Assembly (NCBI GenBank): GCA_016285345.1 | Contig: JAEEQN010000001.1 | Location: 123,865 to 187,864 of the forward strand | Length of the DNA stretch: 64,000 bases | Direction of reading: 5' to 3' | From: Victivallales bacterium | Lineage (GTDB): Bacteria; Verrucomicrobiota; Lentisphaeria; Victivallales; UBA1829 | Shown: in pieces, positions 36,456-45,466 of the stretch | Layout of the letters: every line of letters starts with the position of its first letter | How positions within the stretch are numbered: the first letter of the stretch is position 1 | The notes under the pieces: generated by a model | What the model saw: the letters and a program-made list of their open reading frames with translations, nothing else | Database searches by the model: none | What the model was told of the DNA's origin: nothing | Position numbers and translations under genes: made by a program

Positions 36456-37685
36456 TTAACCCTCTATCTTATCTATCAGGACTTGAACAAGGTTTTTATA
36501 GTCATATTCCTCAGCGGTTGCACGGGCATTTTTGCAGTAGCTTTCATATTCCGCCCGATCCATCCCGCAGAATCGTTCTATCGCATCAGCCACGACTTCC
36601 GGCTTGTTCTCTACAGAAATCCCGGCCTTCTTTCCTTCCACCAGGTCGTAATTCGGTCTTATCATAGAAAGTACGGGCTTTCCACTTGCAAAGTACATGA
36701 ACAGCTTGTTCGGGCTGACACCATATTTCCAAAGCGGGGAATCTCTAAACGTGAAGATGTTCAAATCACTTCTGCTAAGCAGACTCATGGCATACTTCTT
36801 ATTAAGCCTTCCTTTGAACTTTATGTTCGTAAGTCCATAATCTTCAACTGTTTTTTTGAGTTGTTCCTCTTGGTTGCCACAGCCATAGACCAAGACTATG
36901 ACCTTATTATTTCCACGTTTTTGCAGAACCTTTGCGGTCTCGACAAGGACATCCAGTCCGTTCATAGCACTGATTGACCCAAGATAAACGACTTTGAATT
37001 TTGCTGTATCCAGATCAGGATCATCCAGATGAATCTCATTTCTCTGTTTATCTACCGTCTCCAAGTCAACGCCATTGTTTAGATAACCGATATTACTGGT
37101 ATCGACATCTCCGCCAACTTCCTTACTCCAGCCTTTGTCAATAATATAATCTCTTCCTCCCTGCATGGAAAATATAATTCCATCCGCTTCCCGGTAGGAT
37201 TTGTGTTCAAGGCTATAGAGAAACTTCGCAATAAGAGAGTTCTTCTTGATATACCCCATGTCTACAAAGCCCTCTGGCCAAAGATCAAGGATGTCGTAAA
37301 TAATTCTGGTTCCATACTTCTTCTTCCATCTGAGGAACACGTTACCGAAAAGACCTGCAAAATCCGATACGATCACGTCTGGTTGGGGAAGTCGATCACG
37401 GAGTTTCCAAAGGCGATGCTGGAATTGGAGTGCAACAAGGACTCTTTCATAAGTTCTTCGATAATTCGATGTCTTGATCACATAGAATTTCGCTCCATCG
37501 GATTCCACAAACTTAAATGCAGAGCCGTCCTCAATTGCGTTCTTGCCGCCTTTGTTGTCTGAACTTCCACTGAACAGATAAACCGTATATCCCCTCTCTT
37601 CAAGCCTCTGGCTTAAAACGGTTTGCCGCGATCGTACAGCAGTCGGACCGTTATACTCATTTACAATCCATACAACTTTACCCAT
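36456..37685 (-). CDS. Family 4 glycosyltransferase (FucNAc/aminosugar type)
   Basis: 409 residues, GT-B. Visible are VVWIVNEYNGP at the N-terminus, KVVYLGSISAMNGLDVLVE at the start of the donor domain, and SPNKLFMYFASGKPVLSM as the donor-sugar loop. The overall pattern resembles WbuB-like transferases that use amino-dideoxy sugars, which would fit the dTDP-3-amino sugar made nearby, but that is a loose resemblance. It is packed 5 nt and 1 nt from its neighbours. Confidence 0.88.
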   Translation of the reverse strand: MGKVVWIVNEYNGPTAVRSRQTVLSQRLEERGYTVYLFSGSSDNKGGKNAIEDGSAFKFVESDGAKFYVIKTSNYRRTYERVLVALQFQHRLWKLRDRLPQPDVIVSDFAGLFGNVFLRWKKKYGTRIIYDILDLWPEGFVDMGYIKKNSLIAKFLYSLEHKSYREADGIIFSMQGGRDYIIDKGWSKEVGGDVDTSNIGYLNNGVDLETVDKQRNEIHLDDPDLDTAKFKVVYLGSISAMNGLDVLVETAKVLQKRGNNKVIVLVYGCGNQEEQLKKTVEDYGLTNIKFKGRLNKKYAMSLLSRSDLNIFTFRDSPLWKYGVSPNKLFMYFASGKPVLSMIRPNYDLVEGKKAGISVENKPEVVADAIERFCGMDRAEYESYCKNARATAEEYDYKNLVQVLIDKIEG

Positions 37686-37686
37686 G

Positions 37687-38721
37687 TTATCCTCTATACT
37701 TCGGGAAGAATCCCGGATTATTAATCTCGTCTCTTAGGCCGAGCAATGCATCATATTTCGCTTGATCGTATATCTTCTTTCCAATAAAGAAGTGGTTTAA
37801 ATCACCCTTATAGAAAGCTCTCTTAAATTTGAAAAGACTGTCCTCTCCGGAGCCAACGCCACCACCAAGGTAAAACGTCCTATAGCCATTAGCGCACCCC
37901 CAGAGAGCAGCGGTGTAAAGAATCAGGTTACCAGGCGCTAAGGGACTGAACTCACGGAGAGAACCACTCAAATGGTAGTTCAGGTATCCATTCGCGCCGA
38001 TCATGATACTCGCTGCTATGACCTGCCCATCTTTTTCAGCCCAGAACACCTGCGAATTCTGCGGCAGATCCTCCAAGACTGATGTGTAGAACTCTGGTTT
38101 GAAGTAATAATACTCCTCGGCGTTATCCTTATCCATCGTTCCGTTGTATATCACACGGAACTTCTCGAAGATTTCAGGGAAGCGACCATTGTAAATCTTG
38201 ATATCATTCTTTACGGCTTTTCGAATCATGTTTCGATTTTTGCTGATGATATTGTTCCAGATATCTTCCGGAGAGGAAAGCTCCATATGAACAACTTCTC
38301 CCAACTGAATGACTTCATAAAATGAACGACATGCTTCATGATTCTTGACGATAGGATGGAATCTTACAAACTCACTGACGACTCCATTCTTCTCAAGCCA
38401 ACATTTATATTCATCAAATAGACCGTTAACCCCTTCTCCTTCTATAATCCATCCACCATATCCATAGGGCGTGGCAAAATCAAAATACTGCTTTTCAGGA
38501 ATTCTTCCTGCGAATCGTTCATCCTTCGCCACATCACGCTTCATGACTACATTAATGCCACGAACATCTGATCCTTCGAAGTGAAACAGAAGCGGTTCCC
38601 CATCACCATGGATTTGGAATGCCTTTACATAACCGCTAAGCCAATAAACATCATATTCCTTGAAGGAGCGTACAACGGCATCCCACTGTTCGGATTGCTC
38701 CAATGTATAAAAAGATAGCAT
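37687..38721 (-). CDS. FemAB/GNAT-type aminoacyl- or acyltransferase
   Basis: 344 residues. The pattern NIISKNRNMIRKAVKN, then VFWAEKDGQVIAASIMI and GYRTFYLGGGVGSGEDSLFKFKR matches the FemAB-related acyltransferase fold, in which two GNAT-like domains use aminoacyl-tRNA or acyl donors. In polysaccharide loci such proteins are thought to add amino acids or acyl groups to amino sugars. Two ATP-grasp ligases in the same operon suggest an amino-acid or peptide-like decoration (inferred). Confidence 0.8.
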   Translation of the reverse strand: MLSFYTLEQSEQWDAVVRSFKEYDVYWLSGYVKAFQIHGDGEPLLFHFEGSDVRGINVVMKRDVAKDERFAGRIPEKQYFDFATPYGYGGWIIEGEGVNGLFDEYKCWLEKNGVVSEFVRFHPIVKNHEACRSFYEVIQLGEVVHMELSSPEDIWNNIISKNRNMIRKAVKNDIKIYNGRFPEIFEKFRVIYNGTMDKDNAEEYYYFKPEFYTSVLEDLPQNSQVFWAEKDGQVIAASIMIGANGYLNYHLSGSLREFSPLAPGNLILYTAALWGCANGYRTFYLGGGVGSGEDSLFKFKRAFYKGDLNHFFIGKKIYDQAKYDALLGLRDEINNPGFFPKYRG

Positions 38722-38740
38722 TCTTACCTCACATCTGTGG

Positions 38741-39958
38741 TTACAGTTGCATTACAATTGGCTTTATATGCACGGAGATTTCTCGAGTCAGCTCTCTTTG
38801 TTTTTCTTGTGTTGGAAAAGACAGTCTAACAAATGCAACAGCATCTCCAGCATTCTTTTTTCGCGATACACTCTCGCCTTTATTAATTACATTTTCATGC
38901 CAAACAACGTAGGGCTTAATTGTTTCACTGAATATCAGCCCTTGATATTGGCCTTCGTCTATCGAAAACACGACATACATTGTTACATATTCGTTTTTCC
39001 GATCTTGGTTTTTTGCGTTCTCGAAACTCTGCTTATCACCTACCGATGTGGTACAAAGAAGAGACGTAAAATCAATACCCGAATGCTCAAGAACCAAATC
39101 AGGAATATGATTGCCACCCTGCCGAGGATTAATTTCTATTACGAACACATCACCTTCTAGTGTGAAATATGATTCTGCGTTAAACTCTCCAAGTACAACC
39201 CCAGAGGCATGAATAAGTTTGCTGATAACTTCCTTGATTCTATTAATCTTATCTTCTTCTAAATCTAATGGCAAAGACTCCATCATTGGCAACATAGGCG
39301 CATCATCAGTCCTAAAAGAAGCATATAAGCCATCCCAAAGAATTTCATTTCCATTAACAAATAGTTCTGCATCATATGCTACCAGTTCACTCATTGGGAC
39401 ATATTGCTCAACAGATACAGCTTGATTCCTCGAAAAACTTGCGCACTGCCGATAAGCTTGTAATGCCAATTCATTATTATTTTTTTTTATAATGGTTGTC
39501 CCTCTCGTGCCCGAACTAAGGACTGGTTTAATAACTAATGGATATCCAATCCAATTAATGGCATCCTGAAGAGTACTTTCGTCTGAAACAATACGATGTT
39601 TTGGAGCAAAGACTCCAACTGATTCCTGCAGCTCTCTAAAAGCAGTTTTAGATAATAATGTCTCCACTGATCTCTCTTTATTTCCAGGTAAATGGAGTTG
39701 TTCTGATAACCACGCCACATTGATCATAGCTGGTTCCGAATTAGAAACGACCCCGTCAATCTTTTCCTCTTCGGCAACTCTCAATATAGCTTCCCGGTCC
39801 ATATAATCCACACAATAATATTTGTCTGCAATTCTAGTTCCTTTTAGATAGTCTCGTTTATCACAGACAATAGTGTATATTCCTTGCTTAAGAGCGGCTT
39901 CAATTATTTGTAATTGCGCCTCACCTGCTCCCAAAACTAATAATCGTTTTTCTTTCAT
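38741..39958 (-). CDS. ATP-grasp carboxylate-amine ligase (second copy)
   Basis: About 405 residues from ATG 39958, 4 nt after the upstream stop; the track start at 40054 adds an unrelated extension. An N-terminal pre-ATP-grasp domain (LLVLGAGEAQLQIIEAA) precedes the ATP-grasp fold with VIKPVLSSGTRGTTI and EINPRQGGNHIP (Mg site). It is clearly paralogous to 43243-44412. The family joins a carboxylate to an amine through an acyl phosphate; substrate unknown. It is next to a GNAT gene, as is its paralogue. Confidence 0.87.
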   Translation of the reverse strand: MKEKRLLVLGAGEAQLQIIEAALKQGIYTIVCDKRDYLKGTRIADKYYCVDYMDREAILRVAEEEKIDGVVSNSEPAMINVAWLSEQLHLPGNKERSVETLLSKTAFRELQESVGVFAPKHRIVSDESTLQDAINWIGYPLVIKPVLSSGTRGTTIIKKNNNELALQAYRQCASFSRNQAVSVEQYVPMSELVAYDAELFVNGNEILWDGLYASFRTDDAPMLPMMESLPLDLEEDKINRIKEVISKLIHASGVVLGEFNAESYFTLEGDVFVIEINPRQGGNHIPDLVLEHSGIDFTSLLCTTSVGDKQSFENAKNQDRKNEYVTMYVVFSIDEGQYQGLIFSETIKPYVVWHENVINKGESVSRKKNAGDAVAFVRLSFPTQEKQRELTREISVHIKPIVMQL

Positions 39959-39962
39959 CAAC

Positions 39963-40904
39963 TCACCCAATCTTCTTAAAGAATACAAATTGATACTCTT
40001 CATCAACAAAGCCCAAGTTATGGTAAAAATTCTGTGCCCTTTTATTGATGGCATCCGTGTGTGTGTATACGCAGTGCAAATTATTCCTCAGTGCTATATC
40101 CTGTAATGATTCTATAAGTTGCATCCCGTAGCCTTTGCCTCTACAGTCTTCCGATACCTGAATCGCTGCTATCAGCATCCTATCATTTCCTTTATAGGGA
40201 TACTTGTAGCCCCAGATAAAGCCAGAAATATGATTGTTTTCTCCGATATAAAAGCAAAAGGCTTTTCCCTCAGATAAATAGTCGCATAGCGCTTCCATTT
40301 TCATGTATGCATATTGATAATCAAAGGAAGCAACAAGTGTATGTGCTTTGAGATTTTGTAAAAATAGATTACAAAATTCATCAATATGCTCTTTCAAGAA
40401 ACCTGCTTCAAGTAGTTTTACCCCCCCCCATGAGTTTGTGGAGGTTTCGATTTTCTTTGCTAATTGCAATCTTTCAAGTTTAAATCCAATCGATTTATAA
40501 AAGCACTGGGCATTCGTATTATGGGCTTCGGTATGAAGGAAAAGAGCATTATAATTATTTCTTTCCGCATATTCCTGAACTTTTTCTATGAGTTGACTTC
40601 CTATATGTTGTCCCCTATATTCTACATCAACATGAATAATACTGATGTAAAGTCGCTTCTTGTCATCGCGGAAAGGAAACTCATAAGCCCATATAAAACC
40701 AATCAATTGCTCTTCATCAAAAGCACCATAGCATACTGCCTTGTTATCCTTCAAATACTCCTTGAGTTCTGCACACTTTGATTCTGCATCCTTCTGAGCA
40801 AAGGAATCCATATAATGACTATTTCGAACGCTTTGATATATGTAGTCACTGAGTTTGCTTTGATATAGACAACAAAGCTCATAGGTTATCGGAGTGATCC
40901 TCAT
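39963..40904 (-). CDS. Tandem two-domain GNAT acetyltransferase with G9 linker tract
   Basis: 313 residues with two GNAT domains: residues ~1-150 (VEYRGQHIGSQLIEKV, CFYKSIGF) and ~165-313 (EDCRGKGYGMQLIESL, NFYHNLGF). Both resemble the single-domain protein at 42789. The linker STNSWGGVK is coded by a G9 run at 40421-40429. It likely acetylates amino groups of sugars or amino-acid decorations. Loss of frame in the linker would leave only the first domain. Confidence 0.85.
   Translation of the reverse strand: MRITPITYELCCLYQSKLSDYIYQSVRNSHYMDSFAQKDAESKCAELKEYLKDNKAVCYGAFDEEQLIGFIWAYEFPFRDDKKRLYISIIHVDVEYRGQHIGSQLIEKVQEYAERNNYNALFLHTEAHNTNAQCFYKSIGFKLERLQLAKKIETSTNSWGGVKLLEAGFLKEHIDEFCNLFLQNLKAHTLVASFDYQYAYMKMEALCDYLSEGKAFCFYIGENNHISGFIWGYKYPYKGNDRMLIAAIQVSEDCRGKGYGMQLIESLQDIALRNNLHCVYTHTDAINKRAQNFYHNLGFVDEEYQFVFFKKIG
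40421..40429 (-). repeat. Poly-G tract (G9) between two GNAT domains
   Basis: Nine consecutive C on the plus strand sit exactly in the interdomain linker of the 39963-40904 gene. Slippage would switch between one- and two-domain products. Confidence 0.75.
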
Positions 40905-40905
40905 A

Positions 40906-41991
40906 TTATAGTTTCTCCATACAGTCGATTATTCGCATCATATCGTCTATGCCATATCTTTGATCGATCGGAATGCATATTAAATGATTATACAATTCTT
41001 TAGCTTCATTACAGATAAGTGGTGCTTTATCTGGAAGTGGCCACACAATAGGAGCATAAATTCTTTCCTCACGCAACTTTGTTTGAAACGCTATTCTATC
41101 TTCAACATAGATTGGAAAGTAAAGAGGAACAACTTCTCTGGTTAATTGTCCCAATATTGGTCTTATACATTTCCTGCCCCTTACTCTTTCAAATAAGCAA
41201 CTATAATTTTCGCGGCGTCGGTTTATTAATTCCTTTATATTCAATTTATTAAAAACGCCTACAGATACGGGACTTATTTTATAGTACTTTGTTTCAGAAT
41301 TGAGTATTTGTTCTGCTTCAGCATAAAGGCTCAAAAAATGCTGTTTTTCTACTTGGAGTCCTTGAATGTACGAATTCTTCTCATAAGACGCAGAAAGCTT
41401 TACAGCTGTCAGTTCAACGTCATATTCATCGGGTTTTGCTCTAAATAACGTTTTCTTACTTACGGCAAAGCCACCATCTGGTAGACCAGCCCATTTTCTT
41501 AGACTACCAGTGTAATAATCTGCATTAAGAGACTCATAATTACTAAACAGAGATTGTGTTCCATCTTCTACAAATACAATACCCTTTTCTGAAAACTCAT
41601 CTATGATGTCATGGCATCCGACTACTGTATCAAACCCAAAGTACCTATGTATTAGTACAATCCCTGGTTTTTTATCTTCAATTACTTTTCTTAAATCAAT
41701 AGCAGACGTTTCGAGGTTTAATGATACTCTATATGTATATAGTTCATACCCATGCTTATAAAATGGTTCCAAAACAGTATGACATGTATAAGGAGGAACA
41801 ATAGCTACTTTATTGATATTTGGATTCCGAGATTCAACATCATCCAAAACCATATTTTCAGCAGCACGTCCAGTAGATAAGAGAGCCGTGTCTTTTCCCT
41901 TATAGCCAAACTCAGCAACAGATAATTCAGCTTCGAATGTATAATTATCATTTGGGTCAAGCCAGAAATTACTACCTATCTCCGGTAACAT
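40906..41991 (-). CDS. DegT-like PLP aminotransferase
   Basis: About 361 residues from ATG 41991 (inside the longer track ORF), overlapping the sugar-transferase gene by 20 nt. It shows a reduced DegT-type fold: LLSTGRAAENMVL near the N-terminus, VFVEDGTQSLFS for the PLP-contacting Asp, and the probable PLP lysine in GSLRKWAGLPDGGF. It is more divergent than the other two DegT proteins here and may act on a different keto-sugar or on a non-sugar substrate. Confidence 0.72.
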   Translation of the reverse strand: MLPEIGSNFWLDPNDNYTFEAELSVAEFGYKGKDTALLSTGRAAENMVLDDVESRNPNINKVAIVPPYTCHTVLEPFYKHGYELYTYRVSLNLETSAIDLRKVIEDKKPGIVLIHRYFGFDTVVGCHDIIDEFSEKGIVFVEDGTQSLFSNYESLNADYYTGSLRKWAGLPDGGFAVSKKTLFRAKPDEYDVELTAVKLSASYEKNSYIQGLQVEKQHFLSLYAEAEQILNSETKYYKISPVSVGVFNKLNIKELINRRRENYSCLFERVRGRKCIRPILGQLTREVVPLYFPIYVEDRIAFQTKLREERIYAPIVWPLPDKAPLICNEAKELYNHLICIPIDQRYGIDDMMRIIDCMEKL

Positions 41992-42781
41992 AAGAATTCG
42001 CCCTCTCAATATTCAAAGGTAGATGGAGAATAACATCTTTTCCATCTACTATAAAATGCTTTTTCCCATCGTCTCCAACATATGAGCTTGTCAAATCAGC
42101 AATATCTTTTCTCTTAACCACCTTCATCATAGTCGACAAGATGATTATAAAGTCATTGACAAATGTCACATTATTTGCGTACTCTACATCGTATCGAAAT
42201 ATTTCTTCCCACGATATAAAACTTCTTCCATTGACTTGGGCTAACCCTGTTAATCCCGGTCTAACATCATGCCTGTGTTTTTCTTCTTCTGAGAAATAAG
42301 GTAAATATGCTGGAATAAGTGGTCGCGGACCAACAATTGACATGTCACCCCAAATAATATTACATAGTTCGGGCAGTTCATCCAGAGAAGTTGAACGTAG
42401 TAATCTGCCGTACTTATTTAACCTCTTTTCATCAGGAAGCAAGTTGCCACCCTTATCTTTCGCATTGCTCATTGTCCTAAACTTTATGAGTTTAAATAAT
42501 TTTTCATTTTTACCAGGACGCTCTTGTAAAAAGAAAGGATTCCCTTTCATCTCGATTGCGCCGAGTATTGTAAGGATCAACAGGATAGGGGAAAACACTA
42601 TTACGGCTCCTGTCGATAGAAATGCGTCCAAAAACCTCTTGAAAAACCTCTCATATAGTCCATATGGTTTGTGACTATTTGACTTAGAAAAATGCTCCAT
42701 TACGAGGGCAATCAGCCCTACGCATGCCGCTATTATAATAATGGTTAGAATAATTTTTAGAACAATCATGTTCTCTAACAT
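41972..42781 (-). CDS. Initiating sugar-1-phosphate transferase (PglC/WcaJ-like)
   Basis: 269 residues. One N-terminal helix, then the bacterial sugar transferase domain (PF02397): KRFLDAFLSTGAVIVFSPIL (re-entrant helix), LIKFRTMSNAKD, TSLDELPELCNIIWGDMSIV followed by GPRPL, and DVRPGLTGLAQVNGR. It places the first sugar-phosphate on undecaprenyl phosphate, so it starts repeat-unit assembly. Given the WbpM- and PglE-like genes upstream, a di-amino-trideoxy sugar such as UDP-diNAcBac is a reasonable first donor (inferred). Confidence 0.92.
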   Translation of the reverse strand: MLENMIVLKIILTIIIIAACVGLIALVMEHFSKSNSHKPYGLYERFFKRFLDAFLSTGAVIVFSPILLILTILGAIEMKGNPFFLQERPGKNEKLFKLIKFRTMSNAKDKGGNLLPDEKRLNKYGRLLRSTSLDELPELCNIIWGDMSIVGPRPLIPAYLPYFSEEEKHRHDVRPGLTGLAQVNGRSFISWEEIFRYDVEYANNVTFVNDFIIILSTMMKVVKRKDIADLTSSYVGDDGKKHFIVDGKDVILHLPLNIERANSYVTGDR

Positions 42782-42788
42782 CCTTCTT

Positions 42789-43253
42789 TTACTCTACTTT
42801 GATTTCTTTCCTCATTTGAATCCGTTCCTCAACATAACCACAGGATTCATAAAACCTTCTGGCATCCATATTTCCAGCCTCCGCATGGAGATATATTGTA
42901 TGAAGCCCAATCTCTTTCGCTTTGTCCTCAACCTGCCTCAACAGCTGACTGCCTATTCCCTGTTTCCGGTACTCTTCCTTCACCCGTATCTCGCTCACAT
43001 ACATTCTGGTCTCTTCCCGGAACGGATGAACATACGCCCAGATGAACGCGACCAATTCCTCATCGTCGAACGCCCCGTACACGACGGCCGTATTGTCTGC
43101 GAGATGACCAATGAGGTCGTCCATTTTCTTATATGCTTCATCGTAGGTGTAGTGCTCATGAAAAGCATTGGACCGCACATTCTCAAAATACAACTGCGCG
43201 AACTCTTTTCGATACTTCTCAGCCACCTCGGCTGTTATCGGTTCAAGCTTCAT
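42789..43253 (-). CDS. GNAT-family N-acetyltransferase
   Basis: 154 residues, one GNAT domain with KEEYRKQGIGSQLLRQVED (acetyl-CoA loop) and ARRFYESCGYVEE. It is related to each half of the 39963-40904 protein. It overlaps the ATP-grasp gene by 11 nt. It may be the PglD-like step in making an N-acetylated amino sugar, or act with the ATP-grasp ligase. Confidence 0.88.
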   Translation of the reverse strand: MKLEPITAEVAEKYRKEFAQLYFENVRSNAFHEHYTYDEAYKKMDDLIGHLADNTAVVYGAFDDEELVAFIWAYVHPFREETRMYVSEIRVKEEYRKQGIGSQLLRQVEDKAKEIGLHTIYLHAEAGNMDARRFYESCGYVEERIQMRKEIKVE

Positions 43254-44412
43254 CGACTTCGATTCTGATCAGGTCTTCCAACCGTCCGCTGATTTCAATC
43301 TGTTCATCGGAATCGGCAAACACCAGATCCACATATCCGATGCTTGATGAGCCGTATTTGGCAGTTTCGATTGCATCTCCCGCGGTCACATTGACCTGTG
43401 TCCGGGAGATATGGTCTTTTATTTCCTCGGCGATTTCCACACCTCTGAACCGTCCATGTTCTCTCGGATACAGCATGTGGTGTGTGATCCTGTTGTTCTG
43501 TCGTTCATATCCCCTCAGACTCTCCCAGTAGCTGTCATCACCGGCCGACGTCGTAACGAGCAACTTATAATAATCGATCCCGCAATGCTCCTGAACATAT
43601 CGGGGAAGATCATTGCCGCCCTGCCTGGGATTTATTTCGATGATGAACGGCTGATCTTTCACAAAACACGCTTCGATGTTGTACTCCCCGTGAACAACTC
43701 CGGCGGCGCGGAACGCCTTTTCCAGGGCATGCCGCAAATCCTTCTCTTTCTCCTCACGGAGGGGAAACACATAGGTCATAGGAATCATTGGAGCGTTCTT
43801 GCTTCTGATGGATCGAAAAAGTCCGTCCCACAGAATCTGCCCGTTGTGAATGAAAATCTCTCCTTCGATCACCGTTTCCGGCGATATTGGCATGTACTCC
43901 TCAATGACGGCTTTCCCGTTCCTGGACATGTCCGAGCAGGCTTGCATTGCCGCTTCGGCTTCATCATTCCATTCCAGTACAACTGTCGTCCCCCTCGTTC
44001 CCGAGCTCATGTCAGGCTTGACGATCACGGGGAAGGTCTGCTCGCCCATCCTCACGAGTCTCGGTGCGAACAGTCCCGTCCTCTCCTGCAGTTCCCTAAA
44101 CGTACTCTTTGACGATAATACCTTGATCGCGTCCTCCGGATTTCCGACCAGCCCCAGCTCATTCGCTATATATGCAACATCAAGCATCGCATATTCCGAG
44201 TTTGCCGCAATCCCGTCGATCTTTTTCTCCTGCGCCGTTCTATACAGCCCGGCTCTGTCCTTTGTGCTTACCTTGCAGTACGCATCGGCCAGCCGTACTC
44301 CCGGCGCATCCGGATTCGAGTCGCAAACAACAGTAAAGTATCCTTCCTTCCCGGCGGCTTCAATCAATGGCACTTGAACTTTCCCCGCGCCAATGATCAT
44401 GATTCTTTTCAT
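43243..44412 (-). CDS. ATP-grasp carboxylate-amine ligase (first copy)
   Basis: 389 residues: MIIGAGKVQVPLIEAAGKEG at the N-terminus, VIVKPDMSSGTRGTTVV for ATP binding and IEINPRQGGNDLP for Mg binding. It is paralogous to 38741-39958 and, like it, sits beside a GNAT gene, so a GNAT plus ATP-grasp pair appears twice in this operon. Substrate unknown. Confidence 0.87.
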   Translation of the reverse strand: MKRIMIIGAGKVQVPLIEAAGKEGYFTVVCDSNPDAPGVRLADAYCKVSTKDRAGLYRTAQEKKIDGIAANSEYAMLDVAYIANELGLVGNPEDAIKVLSSKSTFRELQERTGLFAPRLVRMGEQTFPVIVKPDMSSGTRGTTVVLEWNDEAEAAMQACSDMSRNGKAVIEEYMPISPETVIEGEIFIHNGQILWDGLFRSIRSKNAPMIPMTYVFPLREEKEKDLRHALEKAFRAAGVVHGEYNIEACFVKDQPFIIEINPRQGGNDLPRYVQEHCGIDYYKLLVTTSAGDDSYWESLRGYERQNNRITHHMLYPREHGRFRGVEIAEEIKDHISRTQVNVTAGDAIETAKYGSSSIGYVDLVFADSDEQIEISGRLEDLIRIEVDEA

Positions 44413-44430
44413 CCCGAAAGCCTTTGGTTC

Positions 44431-45426
44431 TTATTGTTCAAAATACCTGTTCCGGTTTTTGCTTCTGTAGAGCGTATTCAGGGAATACAGGAGGTTGAAG
44501 ATGAGGGGACTTCGCATCCTTGCATAATAACATGCCGCTTTTACATGTCCGGAATACGCTCCGCTCGTTACCTCGCGTCTGTGTTCCTCCACAAAAATCC
44601 GCATATCGTTCAAAATCTCGTTGGCTTCCCGCTTCTCCTGTTCGTTACATCCCGCATACCATCTCCACATCCGGCTGACCGCCCCGACTGCTTCGGAGAC
44701 AGCGGCCTTGTAGTATTGATCCGAGATCGGAGAAAGCGTATCGAACCTCTCGCGATAAACGAACCAGTAATCCAAAAGGCTCTTCATTGAGTGGACATTG
44801 GACAGGCTTCCTTCCCGGTTCCTGTAGTGGATCAGGGGATCCGGCGTGTAAGCCAGCTTATCTGCTTTCCAGAGCACCTTGTATGTCGTCGCCTTGTCCT
44901 CGAACAATCGTCCTTCCGGGTAGCGGATGGAGTCGAACAGACCTGCTTTGTAGAACTTGTTCCACACATCCTCGGTCAGTTTATGGTCGATGACCATCGA
45001 TTTGAGGACTTCATCGCCTTCGACAACGAATTCCGCATCGATCCCTTCCGGCTTCACCGTTTTGTCTGCATATTCCTGATAAAACCGGCATGCTACGATA
45101 TCCGCCCCCGTGCTTTGTGCAACGGTTACGAAACGTTCCAGCGCAGTATTTTCAAACCAATCGTCGCTATCCAGAAAAGCTATGTAATCTCCAGTTGCCC
45201 GATCAAGCGCATAGTTCCTTGCGGCTGAGAGTCCGTGATTATCGGTGTGGTAGACTCTCACGCGCTTATCGAACTGATACTCGTCGCATATCTTTCCGCT
45301 TTGATCCGTACTCCCGTCATCTACGATCAGGATCTCCAGATCCCCGTAAGTCTGATTGACTACACTGTCCAGGCATTTTCTCAAATAAGCTTCTACATTA
45401 TAAACGGGGACTATGACGCTTATCAT
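44431..45426 (-). CDS. Family 2 glycosyltransferase
   Basis: 331 residues: SVIVPVYNVEAYLRKCLDSV, LIVDDGSTDQSG, GLSAARNYALDRATGDYIAF and FLDSDDWFENT mark a GT-A enzyme with an intact DxD. The C-terminal ~90 residues are basic, as is common in membrane-associated repeat-unit transferases. It lies between the aminotransferase and the ATP-grasp genes in the same transcript. Confidence 0.92.
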   Translation of the reverse strand: MISVIVPVYNVEAYLRKCLDSVVNQTYGDLEILIVDDGSTDQSGKICDEYQFDKRVRVYHTDNHGLSAARNYALDRATGDYIAFLDSDDWFENTALERFVTVAQSTGADIVACRFYQEYADKTVKPEGIDAEFVVEGDEVLKSMVIDHKLTEDVWNKFYKAGLFDSIRYPEGRLFEDKATTYKVLWKADKLAYTPDPLIHYRNREGSLSNVHSMKSLLDYWFVYRERFDTLSPISDQYYKAAVSEAVGAVSRMWRWYAGCNEQEKREANEILNDMRIFVEEHRREVTSGAYSGHVKAACYYARMRSPLIFNLLYSLNTLYRSKNRNRYFEQ

Positions 45427-45466
45427 GAGTTCGTCCGATCCGCGCCTTCATGCAGATGCCGCCGGC

